Assembly (NCBI RefSeq): GCF_023544715.1
Contig: NZ_JAMJEZ010000002.1
Coordinates: 107,631 to 171,630, forward strand
Direction of reading: 5' to 3'
DNA from: Pseudomonas eutrophicaquae
GTDB lineage: Bacteria > Pseudomonadota > Gammaproteobacteria > Pseudomonadales > Pseudomonadaceae
DNA length: 64,000 bases
The notes beneath the pieces were generated by a model. The model was not told the DNA's origin, made no database searches, and worked only from the letters and a program-made list of their open reading frames with translations. Numbering within the stretch: the stretch's first letter is position 1; each line of letters begins with the position of its first letter. The position numbers were made by a program, and so were the translations under genes. Of the stretch, positions 1 to 8,220 are shown one piece after another.

Positions 1-1
1 T

Positions 2-709
2 CGCCAGCTGTCGCTGCTGACCCACGAGCCGCCAGGCCGCGAGGCCTACCCCGGCGACATCTTCTACCTGCATGCCCGCCTGCTGGAGCGCGCCGCACGG
101 CTCTCCGACGAGCTCGGCGGCGGCTCGCTGACCGCGCTGCCGATCGCCCAGACCGAAGCCGGCAATCTCTCCGCCTACATCCCCACCAACCTGATTTCGA
201 TCACCGACGGGCAGATCGTCCTCGACAGCCACCTGTTCGCCGCCAGCCAGCGCCCGGCGGTGGATGTCGGCCTGTCGGTCAGCCGGGTCGGCGGCAAGGC
301 CCAGCCGCGGGTGCTGCGCACGGTGGCCGGGCGTCTGCGTCTGGAATACGCGCAGTTTCTCGAGCTGGAGATGTTCACCCGCTTTGGCGGCCTGAGCGAT
401 GCGCGGGTGCGCGAGCAGATCACCCGCGGCGAGCGCAGCCGGGCGCTGCTCGGTCAGCCGCGCTTCGCCGCCCTGCGTCCGGTCGATCAGGTGGCCTTGC
501 TGGCCGCCTTGAATGCCGGGGTGTTCGATCCACATCCGCCCACGCTGCTCGAGCGGCTGCGTGCCCGCCTGCCGGCCTGGCTGGACCTGCACGCCGCCGC
601 GCCGCTGCAGGCGCTGCAGCAAGGCGGCGAACTGGATGCACAGGCCCAGGCCGTGCTGGTCGAGCAGGTGGCCGCGCTGTGCCGTGCGCTGGCCGGGAGT
701 CACGCATGA
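2..709 (+). CDS. atpA: N-ATPase (alternative F1Fo) alpha subunit, 5' end cut off by window
   Basis: About 235 C-terminal residues of an F1 alpha subunit; the reading frame is open from base 2. It shows the alpha-family stretch [20 protein letters not shown], then [30 protein letters not shown] and the [15 protein letters not shown] block. The P-loop lies upstream of the window. It differs clearly from the second alpha subunit at 42275-43819, and the next gene is gamma with no delta between. Alpha followed directly by gamma is the order at the end of the N-ATPase operon, a Na+- or H+-translocating ATPase found as an extra copy in scattered bacteria. The stop overlaps the next start (ATGA). Subunit identity is certain; assignment to the N-ATPase class rests on operon order and divergence. 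Confidence 0.9.
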   Translation, partial: RQLSLLTHEPPGREAYPGDIFYLHARLLERAARLSDELGGGSLTALPIAQTEAGNLSAYIPTNLISITDGQIVLDSHLFAASQRPAVDVGLSVSRVGGKAQPRVLRTVAGRLRLEYAQFLELEMFTRFGGLSDARVREQITRGERSRALLGQPRFAALRPVDQVALLAALNAGVFDPHPPTLLERLRARLPAWLDLHAAAPLQALQQGGELDAQAQAVLVEQVAALCRALAGSHA

Positions 710-1545
710 GCGGCCGGCTGGGGGAGGTCAGCCAGCATCTGGCGACCACCCGTGAGCTGGGGATGATCGTCGCCGCCATGCGCGGCATCGCCGCGGCGCG
801 CTCGCAAGAGGCCCGCCAGCAGCTCGACGGCGTGCGCGCCTACGCCCAGACCCTCAATACCGCACTGGGCGAGGCGCTGGCACTGCTCCCGGAGCCACCG
901 CCCGCCCACACGCCGGCGGGCGAGGGCGCGCCGCTGCTGGTACTGGCGCTGTGTGCCGAGCAGGGCTTTGTCGGCCCGTTCAACGAGCGGGTGCTGGATG
1001 TGGCGCAAGAGCTACTGGGCACCGGTGCCGCACTCTGGCTGCTCGGTGAGCGGGGCGTGCTGGGCGCGCGCGAGCGCGGTCTGGCGCTGGACTGGACCGC
1101 CCCGATGGCGGTGCGCCTGGATGAGGTGCCGATGCTGGCCAGCCGGCTGAGCGAGGCGCTGTATGCCAGCCTCGGCGCGGGCACGCTGCAGCGGGTGTTG
1201 CTGGTGCATGCCCAGCCCGGACGTGGCGAAGTGTGCGCCCGGGTGCTCCTGCCGTTCGACTATTCGCGCTTTGCCGTAGCGCCCCCGCGCCAAGCGCCGC
1301 ACCTGACCCTGCCGCCGACGCAGCTGATCAGCGCGCTGGCCGGCGAGTACCTGTATGCCGAGCTGTGTGAGGCGCTGGTGCTGTCGTTCAGCGCGGAAAA
1401 CGAGGCGCGCCTGCAGGCGATGGTCGCCGCGCAAAGCAATGTCGAGGCGCGCCGCGACGAGCTGCTCGCCGAGTTTCGCCGGGTGCGTCAGGATGAAATC
1501 ACCGAAGAAATCATCGAGCTGTCGGCTTCACGCCTGAAGCCATAG
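706..1545 (+). CDS. atpG: N-ATPase gamma subunit
   Basis: 279-residue rotor-stalk subunit of the alternative F1Fo ATPase. The ATG at 706 overlaps the alpha stop, so the two genes are translationally coupled; an upstream in-frame start at 679 would intrude on alpha and is not preferred. The N-terminal helix ([21 protein letters not shown]) and the C-terminal helix ending [20 protein letters not shown] match the two long antiparallel helices of gamma subunits, with a degenerate middle. It resembles the canonical gamma at 43870-44739 only at these helices. The operon appears to end here, with a 97-base gap before the next gene. Confidence 0.9.
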   Translation: MSGRLGEVSQHLATTRELGMIVAAMRGIAAARSQEARQQLDGVRAYAQTLNTALGEALALLPEPPPAHTPAGEGAPLLVLALCAEQGFVGPFNERVLDVAQELLGTGAALWLLGERGVLGARERGLALDWTAPMAVRLDEVPMLASRLSEALYASLGAGTLQRVLLVHAQPGRGEVCARVLLPFDYSRFAVAPPRQAPHLTLPPTQLISALAGEYLYAELCEALVLSFSAENEARLQAMVAAQSNVEARRDELLAEFRRVRQDEITEEIIELSASRLKP

Positions 1546-1642
1546 CGGCAGCAGACGGGCAGGGCGGTGAAATTTCCTGCACAAAAAAGCGGGCTATTCG
1601 ACTAAAGTAGCGAACTTATCCCCATTGATGCAGGAACTTTGC

Positions 1643-2125
1643 ATGCTGCCTGGTACCGCCCAACTGTCCATGACAGTCCTGATGACGCCGGACAAGGCCA
1701 ACTTTTCCGGGAATGTCCACGGCGGCACCCTGCTCAAGTACCTCGATGAAGTCGCCTACGCCTGCGCCAGCCGCTATGCCGGCCAGTACGTGGTGACCCT
1801 GTCGGTCGATCAGGTGACCTTCCGCCAGCCGGTGCATGTCGGCGAGCTGGTGACCTTCCTCGCCTCAGTGAACTACACCGGCACCACCTCGATGGAGGTC
1901 GGCATCAAGGTGATCACCGAGGACATCCGCTCCAGAAGCGTGCGCCACACCAACAGCTGCTTCTTCACCATGGTCGCCGTGGACGGGGACGGGCAGCCGA
2001 CCGCCGTGCCGCCTCTGGAGCCACAGACCCCTGACGAAAAGCGCCGCTTTGCCCAGGCCCAGCAGCGCCGGCAGATCCGTCAGGAACTGGAAGCCCGCTA
2101 CCAGTCGATTCGCGGCACCCTCTGA
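1643..2125 (+). CDS. Acyl-CoA thioesterase, hotdog fold (YciA type)
   Basis: 160 residues from ATG 1643, which has AGGAAC six bases upstream; the alternative starts TTG 1625 and ATG 1628 lack a ribosome site. The motif MTPDKANFSGNVHGGTLLKYLDE is the helix-and-turn signature of hexameric acyl-CoA thioesterases: the N of ANFSGN aligns with the catalytic N/D region and GG precedes the hotdog helix. Strands follow (VVTLSVDQVTFRQPVHVGE, TSMEVGIKV) and then a charged C-terminal tail. It probably hydrolyses fatty acyl-CoA in the cytoplasm. It stands alone between the ATPase operon and a DUF3301 gene. Exact chain-length preference cannot be read from sequence. Confidence 0.85.
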   Translation: MLPGTAQLSMTVLMTPDKANFSGNVHGGTLLKYLDEVAYACASRYAGQYVVTLSVDQVTFRQPVHVGELVTFLASVNYTGTTSMEVGIKVITEDIRSRSVRHTNSCFFTMVAVDGDGQPTAVPPLEPQTPDEKRRFAQAQQRRQIRQELEARYQSIRGTL

Positions 2126-2184
2126 GCGCCAGCCATGCGGGTCTGCTGCCATCCCTCCATCCCCGGCCGTGAACGGAGCACAGC

Positions 2185-2580
2185 ATGCTGACACTGGGTG
2201 AGCTGACGGTTTTCCTGCTGCTGTTCGGATGCGGTGCCTGGTTATGGCATGCCCATGGCCGGCGGGAACTGGCGCTGGCGCTGGTGCGCCAGGCCTGCCT
2301 GCGCGAGGATGTGCTGCTCCTGGATGACAATGTCGCCTTTCGCGGCCTGCGCCTGCAGCGCGACCGGCAGGGACGCCGCCGTCTGGTCCGCGAGTTCACC
2401 TTCGAGTTCACCGTCACCGGCGAGCAGCGCCACCCCGGCCGCCTGCTGCTGATGGGGCGCCAGCCGCTGCTGATCGAACTGGCCCCGCACCCGATGCGCG
2501 ATCAGGCCCCGGAAGACCCGGTGCTCGACCGGGTGATCCAGCTCGACGCTTGGCGCCAGCGCCAGCCGCCCCAGGGCTGA
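2185..2580 (+). CDS. DUF3301 family membrane-anchored protein
   Basis: 131 residues. A single N-terminal hydrophobic segment (residues 3-22, LGELTVFLLLFGCGAWLWHA) is followed by a cytoplasmic-looking basic and acidic domain containing VAFRGLRLQRDRQGRRRLVREFTFEF and the repeated pattern GRLLLMGRQ. This arrangement fits DUF3301, a small family of unknown function common in gammaproteobacteria. It lies four bases before the next small membrane-protein gene, so the two are probably co-transcribed. No catalytic motif is visible. Confidence 0.7.
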   Translation: MLTLGELTVFLLLFGCGAWLWHAHGRRELALALVRQACLREDVLLLDDNVAFRGLRLQRDRQGRRRLVREFTFEFTVTGEQRHPGRLLLMGRQPLLIELAPHPMRDQAPEDPVLDRVIQLDAWRQRQPPQG

Positions 2581-2584
2581 TGCC

Positions 2585-2896
2585 ATGCTCACCCCGCTGC
2601 AGATCGTCTGGCTGATCTACCTGCTGCAGGCGAGCAGCTACTTCACCGGCGGCGTGACGGCGCTGATCGGGGTGATCCTCGCCTACCTGAATCTGGATGG
2701 CAGCAGCCCGCTGCTCGGCTCGCACCTGCGCCAGCAGATCCGCTGGTTCTGGTGGAGCCTGTTGTGGGTCGTGCTGGGGACGCTGCTGTCGCTGATTCTG
2801 GTGGGGTATCTGGTGCTGCTGGTCTGGTTTGTCTGGTCGGTGTACCGGCTGGTCAAGGGACTGCACTGCCTCAATCGCCAGCAGCCCGTCGACTAA
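2585..2896 (+). CDS. Small integral membrane protein
   Basis: 103 residues with three hydrophobic segments: about 7-18 (VWLIYLLQASSYF), 22-35 (GVTALIGVILAYLN) and a long one at 57-88 (WWSLLWVVLGTLLSLILVGYLVLLVWFVWSVYRL). The segment between (LGSHLRQQIRWFWWS) resembles DUF4870-like small membrane proteins, but I cannot assign a family with certainty. The ATG follows the DUF3301 stop by four bases, which points to one transcript and possibly a shared role at the inner membrane. Its convergent neighbour tsaC ends only nine bases away. Confidence 0.65.
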   Translation: MLTPLQIVWLIYLLQASSYFTGGVTALIGVILAYLNLDGSSPLLGSHLRQQIRWFWWSLLWVVLGTLLSLILVGYLVLLVWFVWSVYRLVKGLHCLNRQQPVD

Positions 2897-2904
2897 ACCA
2901 CCCC

Positions 2905-3465
2905 TCAGGAAGGGCGCAGCACCGCGCCGGTGCGCAGGTCGCGAATCAGGCTGGGATTACGCCGCCCGCCCAGCTCACCGCCCAGCACCGCATCCAACCG
3001 CGCGCCGAAATACTGTGCGATCCGCAGCCGTGAGCGGGCCGCCGGACGTCCGGCCGGGTTGGCCGAGGTGGAGACCAGCGGGCCGGTCAGCCGGCACAGG
3101 GCCTGCACACCCGGATGATCACTGACCCGCAGCGCCACGCTGTCGTGCCGGCCGGTGATCCAGGCCGGCAGGCGGCCCTGATGGGGCACCAGCCAGGTGT
3201 TCGGGCCGGGCCAGCTGTCCTCCAGCGGCGCCAGCCAATCGACAGGCAGATCATCGAGCAGAAAATCGAACTGCGCACGCTCGGCCGCCACCAGGATCAG
3301 GCCTTTTTCCACCGGGCGCTGCTTGAGCGCCAGTAGCCGCTCGACCGCGTCAGCATTCCAGGGGTCACAACCCACGCCCCAGACTGCCTCGGTGGGATAA
3401 GCGATCACCCCACCCGCCTTCACGATTCGCGCCACGCGCTGTAACTGCCACTGACTGACCATCAC
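2905..3465 (-). CDS. tsaC: L-threonylcarbamoyladenylate synthase (TsaC/YrdC)
   Basis: 186 residues, the length of the single-domain TsaC without the Sua5 extension. It makes threonylcarbamoyl-AMP from threonine, bicarbonate and ATP, the first step of t6A37 modification of ANN-decoding tRNAs. YrdC motifs are clear: [20 protein letters not shown] near residues 18-37, [16 protein letters not shown], and [14 protein letters not shown], which carries the STSAN nucleotide-binding signature. It sits next to dprA as in Pseudomonas genomes, though two lipoprotein genes separate them here. ATG at 3465 is the natural start. Confidence 0.95.
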   Translation of the reverse strand: MMVSQWQLQRVARIVKAGGVIAYPTEAVWGVGCDPWNADAVERLLALKQRPVEKGLILVAAERAQFDFLLDDLPVDWLAPLEDSWPGPNTWLVPHQGRLPAWITGRHDSVALRVSDHPGVQALCRLTGPLVSTSANPAGRPAARSRLRIAQYFGARLDAVLGGELGGRRNPSLIRDLRTGAVLRPS

Positions 3466-3744
3466 CGCCTCCGCTGGCCGAAAAATGCTGCGCAGTGTAG
3501 CGGTTTGCCCGAAGGCCGGCAGCCGCCGGGATCAGCGGCCAATGGGGGAAAACAGTGCCAGCAAAAGGCAAAACAATACCAGGGGGTATCGGGCAACGAC
3601 TTCTAGACTCCAAGAAGGCGGGGGCGTCGGTTGACGCAGCGCTGCCGCACGGTGACCGCAGAAGCCGGTGCCCGGAGGTTTGGACTGATCCGGCGTATGC
3701 ACCTCGGAAGCGGCGGATTTTCATTTGTCGAAAGGGACGATCTC

Positions 3745-4413
3745 ATGAACAGACTCATCCTCGGTCTGCTGGCCAGCAGTGTGGTGATCGGTGGTTGCGC
3801 ACGACATACCGAAGCACCTATTGCCAGCAACTTCCCCTATCAGCAGCAGCACAAGCTGCAGTCAGCCGCGCATTGGCAACTGATTGCCCGCGATACGGCG
3901 GCCCAGATCAAGGCGCAGTTGCCGACCCAGCGCGCGCTGTATGTGCACACCTCAGGGCAACACAGCCCGTTTGAACAAGCATTCATGCAGCAACTGGCCA
4001 GCGAACTGGCCAGCGCGGGCTATCCGATGATGAAGCGCGCCCAGCGCCCCGATGTACTGACGGTAGAGGTCTCCGCCACACCGCTGCGCTTCTCCCGGCA
4101 TCGTCAGCAGTACAGCACCACCGGCGTACTGACCGCACTGAGCAGTGGGCTGTGGGTGTTGCACGAGATCTACAATAACGTCTCCCCGGGAGCCGCGATG
4201 GTCGCGGGTGCCGTCGCCGTGGATGCCACCACCTGGCTGCGCTCGGAGTTTGCCAGTGGCCCGACACCCCGCACGGAGCTGGTCGTCAACACCCGTGTTT
4301 CCAGCGCTGATCAGTATTACCTGCAAACCACCAGCGCCTATTACACCGCCGATGGTGATCTCAGCCTGTACGAAAACTGGCCAACAGCCATCTTGCCGGT
4401 GAAGGGGGAGTGA
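3745..4413 (+). CDS. Predicted lipoprotein of unknown function
   Basis: 222 residues from ATG 3745, preceded by AAAGGGA. The start at 3631 would add a non-hydrophobic leader ahead of a perfect signal peptide, so it is rejected. Residues 1-17 form a lipoprotein signal ending in the lipobox VIGGC, with Cys18 followed by ARH, which argues for outer-membrane sorting (no Asp at +2). The mature part contains QRALYVHTSGQHSPFEQAF and a hydrophobic stretch near residues 130-160 (TGVLTALSSGLWVLHE ... GAAMVAGAVAVDATTWL). It overlaps the FlgO-like lipoprotein gene, so the pair probably works together. I do not recognise the family. Confidence 0.75.
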   Translation: MNRLILGLLASSVVIGGCARHTEAPIASNFPYQQQHKLQSAAHWQLIARDTAAQIKAQLPTQRALYVHTSGQHSPFEQAFMQQLASELASAGYPMMKRAQRPDVLTVEVSATPLRFSRHRQQYSTTGVLTALSSGLWVLHEIYNNVSPGAAMVAGAVAVDATTWLRSEFASGPTPRTELVVNTRVSSADQYYLQTTSAYYTADGDLSLYENWPTAILPVKGE

Positions 4414-4415
4414 TG

Positions 4416-4976
4416 ATGAAACTGACACCTGCAGTCCTCGCCCTGACCGTGGCCGTGCTATCCGGCTGCTCGCACTCGCTGCAGCACCGGAGTGAGCGGC
4501 TGACGCTCTCCGAAAACACCTTCATCGCCACCAACCAGATCGCCGTGGATCGCTTGATACGGCATCTGGATGCCCGACTGCCGGCCGGCAGCGGGCCGCT
4601 GCTGGTCACCACGCTGGTCAACATCGATGATCTGGATACTTCATCAACACTCGGGCGCGTGATCTCCGAGCAGGTCACCTCGCGCTTCGTGCAGCATGAT
4701 TACCGCATCGTGGAGATGAAGTTCGGCAAAAGCGTCTATATGCACCGCGATCAGGGGGAAATGGTGCTGACCCGTGCCGTGCAAGAAACGGCCAGCCAGC
4801 ATGCCGCCAAGGCGGTTGTGGTCGGCACGTATGGCGAGAGCCGCAACCATGCCTTCATCAGTCTGAAGGTGGTGCAGCCGGAAACCAGTGCCATCATCGC
4901 TGTGCATGATTACGCCGTCCCACTCAGTCATGGCATCAGCCTGATGCTGCGCAATCGTCCGACGGCGACGCCCTGA
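4416..4976 (+). CDS. FlgO-like lipoprotein
   Basis: 186 residues from ATG 4416; ATG 4413 and GTG 4410 are also in frame and overlap the upstream stop. The GGGGGA at 4404-4409 spaces best with 4416. The signal peptide MKLTPAVLALTVAVLSGCSH ends in lipobox VLSGC. The mature domain (IAVDRLIRHLDARLPAGSGPLLVTTLVNIDDLDTSSTLGRVISEQV, then AAKAVVVGTYGESRNHAFISLKVV) matches the FlgO domain, known in Vibrio from a flagellar outer-membrane lipoprotein but also found in non-flagellar lipoproteins. No flagellar gene cluster is nearby, so a flagellar role is not implied. It is coupled to the preceding lipoprotein. Confidence 0.75.
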   Translation: MKLTPAVLALTVAVLSGCSHSLQHRSERLTLSENTFIATNQIAVDRLIRHLDARLPAGSGPLLVTTLVNIDDLDTSSTLGRVISEQVTSRFVQHDYRIVEMKFGKSVYMHRDQGEMVLTRAVQETASQHAAKAVVVGTYGESRNHAFISLKVVQPETSAIIAVHDYAVPLSHGISLMLRNRPTATP

Positions 4977-4989
4977 ATCCCGCCTGCGC

Positions 4990-6171
4990 TCACCCCGCCC
5001 GGTAGGCCCAGAGCCCCTGCTCGCAAATCACCCGCTCATCGAGTTCCAGCTCGGTCAGCAGGGCGAGGGTCTGCGGCAGGGGGTGTCCGCTGTGCAGGGC
5101 CAGCGCTTCGCTGCTCAGCGGGGCGGCACGCAGCAGAGTCAGCAAGGCCTCGGCCTCGCTGGAACTGGCGGGGAACAACGGCAGACTGGGGGCCGGTGGC
5201 GGCGCAGCAGGGGATGGTGTGGCCATCGGCGCGTGCGTGGGGGCCGGTCTTGCAGCGATCGCCGGTGCGGGCCGCTGCCAGCCACGCAGGGCCTCGAGGA
5301 TGTCCTCGATGCACTCGACCAACTGCGCACCCTCGCGGATCAGCTGATGACAGCCGCGCGAGCCGGGATGGTGGATGGAGCCGGGGATGGCAAAGACTTC
5401 ACGACCCTGCTCGGCCGCCAGGCGCGCGGTGATCAGCGAGCCACTCGACGGACTGGCTTCCACCACCAGCACCCCGAGCGACAGGCCGCTGATGATCCGG
5501 TTGCGCCGCGGAAAGTTGCTGGCATGGGGCGTGGTCAGCAGCGGCAATTCAGACACCAGCGCACCGCCTTCGGCCACGATGCGCAGCGCCAGGGCGCTGT
5601 GCCGGGCCGGATAAATACGCTCAAGCCCGGTACCGAGTACCGCGACCGTACCGCCCGGTGCCTCCAGCGCGCCCTGATGGGCGGCACCATCAATCCCCAA
5701 CGCCAGACCGCTGGTGACGACAAAGCCGCCGGCGGCCAGGCTGCGGGAAAACGCCAGGGCGGTGTCCAGGCCCGGCCGGCTGGCGCGGCGACTGCCCACC
5801 ACCGCCAGTTGCGGGCGCTCCAGCAGCGCCGGATCGCCGGCGACAAACAGCAGCGGCGGGGCATCGGACAGCTCGCCGAGCAGCGCCGGGTAGCGTGGAT
5901 CATCAAAGCACAGCAGATGGTGCGCGGCCTGCTCCAGCCAGGGCAGGCTGGCGGCTACTGCATCACGCACCCGCGCGCCGTGGCGCGTCTCCAGTGCCGC
6001 GGCCGGCGCGCCCAGTGCACGCCACGCGCTGGCCGGGGCCGCCAGCGCCGCCTCGGCGCTGCCAAAATGCTGCAACAGCCGGCGCCAGCGCCGTGGACCG
6101 ATCTCCGGCAGCAACAGCAGGGCGAGACGGGCGCGGGTCTCCGCCTCGCAGAGGTGAGCAGGACAGGGCAT
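4990..6171 (-). CDS. dprA: DNA-processing protein DprA
   Basis: 393 residues. DprA loads RecA on incoming single-stranded DNA during natural transformation. Residues 1-70 form the SAM-like domain (PEIGPRRWRRLLQHFGSAEAALAA). The extended Rossmann fold follows: PPLLFVAGDPALL, LAVVGSRRASRPG, VTSGLALGIDGAAHQGAL, GGTVAVLGTGLERIYPARH, and FPRRNRIISGLSLGVLVVEA. A proline/alanine linker near 305-335 leads to the C-terminal winged helix. Length and motif order are normal. It is followed at eight bases by a small exported-protein gene on the same strand, the place of a LysM gene in related genomes. Confidence 0.96.
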   Translation of the reverse strand: MPCPAHLCEAETRARLALLLLPEIGPRRWRRLLQHFGSAEAALAAPASAWRALGAPAAALETRHGARVRDAVAASLPWLEQAAHHLLCFDDPRYPALLGELSDAPPLLFVAGDPALLERPQLAVVGSRRASRPGLDTALAFSRSLAAGGFVVTSGLALGIDGAAHQGALEAPGGTVAVLGTGLERIYPARHSALALRIVAEGGALVSELPLLTTPHASNFPRRNRIISGLSLGVLVVEASPSSGSLITARLAAEQGREVFAIPGSIHHPGSRGCHQLIREGAQLVECIEDILEALRGWQRPAPAIAARPAPTHAPMATPSPAAPPPAPSLPLFPASSSEAEALLTLLRAAPLSSEALALHSGHPLPQTLALLTELELDERVICEQGLWAYRAG

Positions 6172-6180
6172 GGCAACTCC

Positions 6181-6588
6181 TCAGGGCAGGGCGGGGGCAG
6201 ACGTCTGGGGGATCACCGGCACCAGGTGATCGCCCGGACGCACTTCATGGCGGGCTTTTAAGACGCGCAGTACGGCTTGATCCTCCTGCACCGCCAGCAG
6301 CTCGGCCTGCCCGAAGGCTCCGGCCAGCGGCAGGCTCAGGGCATCGGCAGTACGGGGCGCTTCGGGCAGTCGATAGAGCAGGTAGTGCTGCACGCCTTGG
6401 GGGAAGTGGCCACGCCCCTGCAGGCGATCACCGATACCACCCAGTGCCCGGCCTGCCTCGATGGACAAGACCCGGGCCGGTGGCGGCGCGTGCTCTGCCG
6501 TCGCAGCCGGCGGGATCGCCCCACCCAACAGCCCCGGCAGCAGCCAGCTCGCGACGCGGCCTAGCCGGGCGCAGAGTGTTTTCCTCAT
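6181..6588 (-). CDS. Small exported protein, resembles the C-terminal part of LysM proteins found beside dprA/def
   Basis: 135 residues with a probable signal peptide (basic start MRKTLCARLGR, hydrophobic VASWLLPGLLGGAIPPAATA). The rest (LSIEAGRALGGIGDRLQGRGHFPQGVQHYLLYRLP ... GQAELLAVQEDQAVLRVLKARHEVRPGDHLVPV) resembles the final domain of the longer LysM protein that Pseudomonas genomes encode between def and dprA. That protein ends with a segment on physiological variation and a closing PGD motif. No LysM repeat is present here. It could be a shortened relative or a remnant; the intact frame and signal favour a functional short protein. No good ribosome site is visible before ATG 6588. Confidence 0.6.
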   Translation of the reverse strand: MRKTLCARLGRVASWLLPGLLGGAIPPAATAEHAPPPARVLSIEAGRALGGIGDRLQGRGHFPQGVQHYLLYRLPEAPRTADALSLPLAGAFGQAELLAVQEDQAVLRVLKARHEVRPGDHLVPVIPQTSAPALP

Positions 6589-6720
6589 GGGTTAATGCCT
6601 TTATGATGTCGCCATTCTTGAATCACACCGCCGGCTTGCCTTCGGGGCGCCTCGCTGCAGACCGTAGCGGATGGTACCGCCGGCCCCCTCCGCAATTTCT
6701 CGAGTGCATCACAAAGGCCT

Positions 6721-7230
6721 ATGGCGATCCTCAACATTCTCGAATTCCCCGATCCGCGCCTGCGCACCCTCGCCCAGCCGGTCGATGTGGTCGATGACGC
6801 CCTGCGCCAGCTGATCGACGACATGTTCGACACCATGTACGCCGCGCCGGGCATCGGCCTGGCTGCCACTCAGGTCAATGTGCACAAACGTGTAGTGGTG
6901 ATGGACCTCTCCGAGGAACAGAACGAGCCGCGGGTGTTCATCAACCCCGAGCTTGAGCCGCTCAGCGACGATCTGGCCCCCTATCAGGAGGGCTGCCTGT
7001 CGGTGCCGGGTTTCTATGAAAGCGTCGATCGCCCGCTGCGGATACGGATCCGCGCGCTGAATCGTGACGGGCAGCCGTTCGAGGAAATCGCCGAGGGCCT
7101 GCTGGCGGTGTGCATCCAGCATGAATGCGACCATCTCAACGGCAAGCTGTTCGTCGATTACCTCTCCAGCCTCAAGCGTGATCGCATCAAGAAGAAGCTG
7201 GAAAAACAGCACCGTCTGCAAAAATCCTGA
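6721..7230 (+). CDS. def: Peptide deformylase
   Basis: 169 residues, usual type 1 length. It removes the formyl group from the N-terminal methionine of new proteins. All three metal and active-site motifs are present: [10 protein letters not shown] (GxGxAAxQ), EGCLSVPGF with the metal-ligand Cys, and QHECDHLNG with the HExxH pair of His ligands and catalytic Glu. It is transcribed with fmt, the enzyme that adds the formyl group, though a hairpin with a T-run separates the two genes and may tune the ratio. Confidence 0.97.
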   Translation: MAILNILEFPDPRLRTLAQPVDVVDDALRQLIDDMFDTMYAAPGIGLAATQVNVHKRVVVMDLSEEQNEPRVFINPELEPLSDDLAPYQEGCLSVPGFYESVDRPLRIRIRALNRDGQPFEEIAEGLLAVCIQHECDHLNGKLFVDYLSSLKRDRIKKKLEKQHRLQKS

Positions 7231-7238
7231 CTGACCTG

Positions 7239-7264
7239 AAGGCTTGCCACGGCAAGCCTTTTTT
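7239..7264 (+). terminator. Rho-independent terminator or attenuator between def and fmt
   Basis: Perfect 10-bp stem AAGGCTTGCC / GGCAAGCCTT separated by two bases, running straight into a T-run (TTTTTT). It lies nine bases after the def stop and ends 14 bases before fmt, so it can end or reduce transcription from def into fmt. Confidence 0.8.
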
Positions 7265-7278
7265 CTTGAGCGAGTCCC

Positions 7279-8220
7279 ATGACCCAGCCCCTGCGCATCG
7301 TCTTTGCCGGCACCCCGGAATTTGCCGCCCGCCACCTTGAAGCCCTGCTCGAGGCCGGCCTCACCCCGGTGGCGGTCTACACCCAGCCCGACCGCCCCGC
7401 CGGCCGCGGCCAGAAGCTGATGGCAAGCCCAGTCAAGCAGCTGGCTGTTGCCCACGGCATCCCGGTGCTGCAGCCGGCCACGCTGCGCGATGCCGCGGCC
7501 CAGGCGGAGCTGGCCGCGCTGGCGCCTGATCTGCTGGTGGTGGTGGCCTATGGGCTGATCCTGCCGCAGGTGGTGCTGGATATCCCGCACCTTGGCTGCA
7601 TCAACAGCCACGCCTCCTTGCTGCCCCGCTGGCGCGGTGCCGCGCCGATCCAGCGCGCCGTGGAGGCCGGTGATGCCGAAAGCGGGGTCACGGTGATGCA
7701 GATGGAGGCTGGCCTGGACACCGGGCCGATGCTGCTCAAGGTCAGCACGCCGATTAGCGCTGAGGACACCGGCGGCAGCCTGCATGACCGTCTGGCCGCA
7801 CTCGGCGCCGCGGCGGTGGTCGAGGCCATTCCGCTGCTGGTCGCCGGCACGCTCAAAGGCGAGCGGCAGGACGAGGCGCTGGCTACCTACGCCCACAAGC
7901 TGAACAAGGACGAGGCGCGCCTCGACTGGAGCCACCCGGCTGAGGAGCTGGAGCGCCGGGTGCGCGCCTTCACCCCATGGCCGATCTGCCACACCACGCT
8001 CGGCGGCGCGGCCCTCAAGGTCTACGCGGCTGAAGTGACCGACGGGCAGGGCGCACCGGGGAAAATACTCGACGCCAGCCGCGACGGCCTGACCGTGGCC
8101 TGCGGCAGTGGCGCACTGCGCCTGACCCGCCTGCAGTTGCCGGGCGGCAAGCCGCTGGGCTTCAGTGATCTGTACAACAGCCGCCGCGAGCAGTTCGCCC
8201 CCGGCCAGGTGCTGGTCTGA
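7279..8220 (+). CDS. fmt: Methionyl-tRNA formyltransferase
   Basis: 313 residues. It transfers formyl from 10-formyl-THF to initiator Met-tRNA. The N-terminal formyltransferase domain (1-190) has [16 protein letters not shown], the loop [12 protein letters not shown], and the catalytic set [20 protein letters not shown] plus GLDTGPML (Asn, His, Asp). The C-terminal OB-fold tRNA-binding domain starts near 205 ([27 protein letters not shown]). The stop overlaps the rsmB start by one base (TGATG), indicating coupling. Confidence 0.97.
   Translation: MTQPLRIVFAGTPEFAARHLEALLEAGLTPVAVYTQPDRPAGRGQKLMASPVKQLAVAHGIPVLQPATLRDAAAQAELAALAPDLLVVVAYGLILPQVVLDIPHLGCINSHASLLPRWRGAAPIQRAVEAGDAESGVTVMQMEAGLDTGPMLLKVSTPISAEDTGGSLHDRLAALGAAAVVEAIPLLVAGTLKGERQDEALATYAHKLNKDEARLDWSHPAEELERRVRAFTPWPICHTTLGGAALKVYAAEVTDGQGAPGKILDASRDGLTVACGSGALRLTRLQLPGGKPLGFSDLYNSRREQFAPGQVLV

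Noticed and set aside
5083-6797. Long plus-strand open frames opposite dprA and the small exported gene
   Set aside because: Arg/Gly/Gln-rich translations with no domain similarity; dprA on the minus strand is certain.
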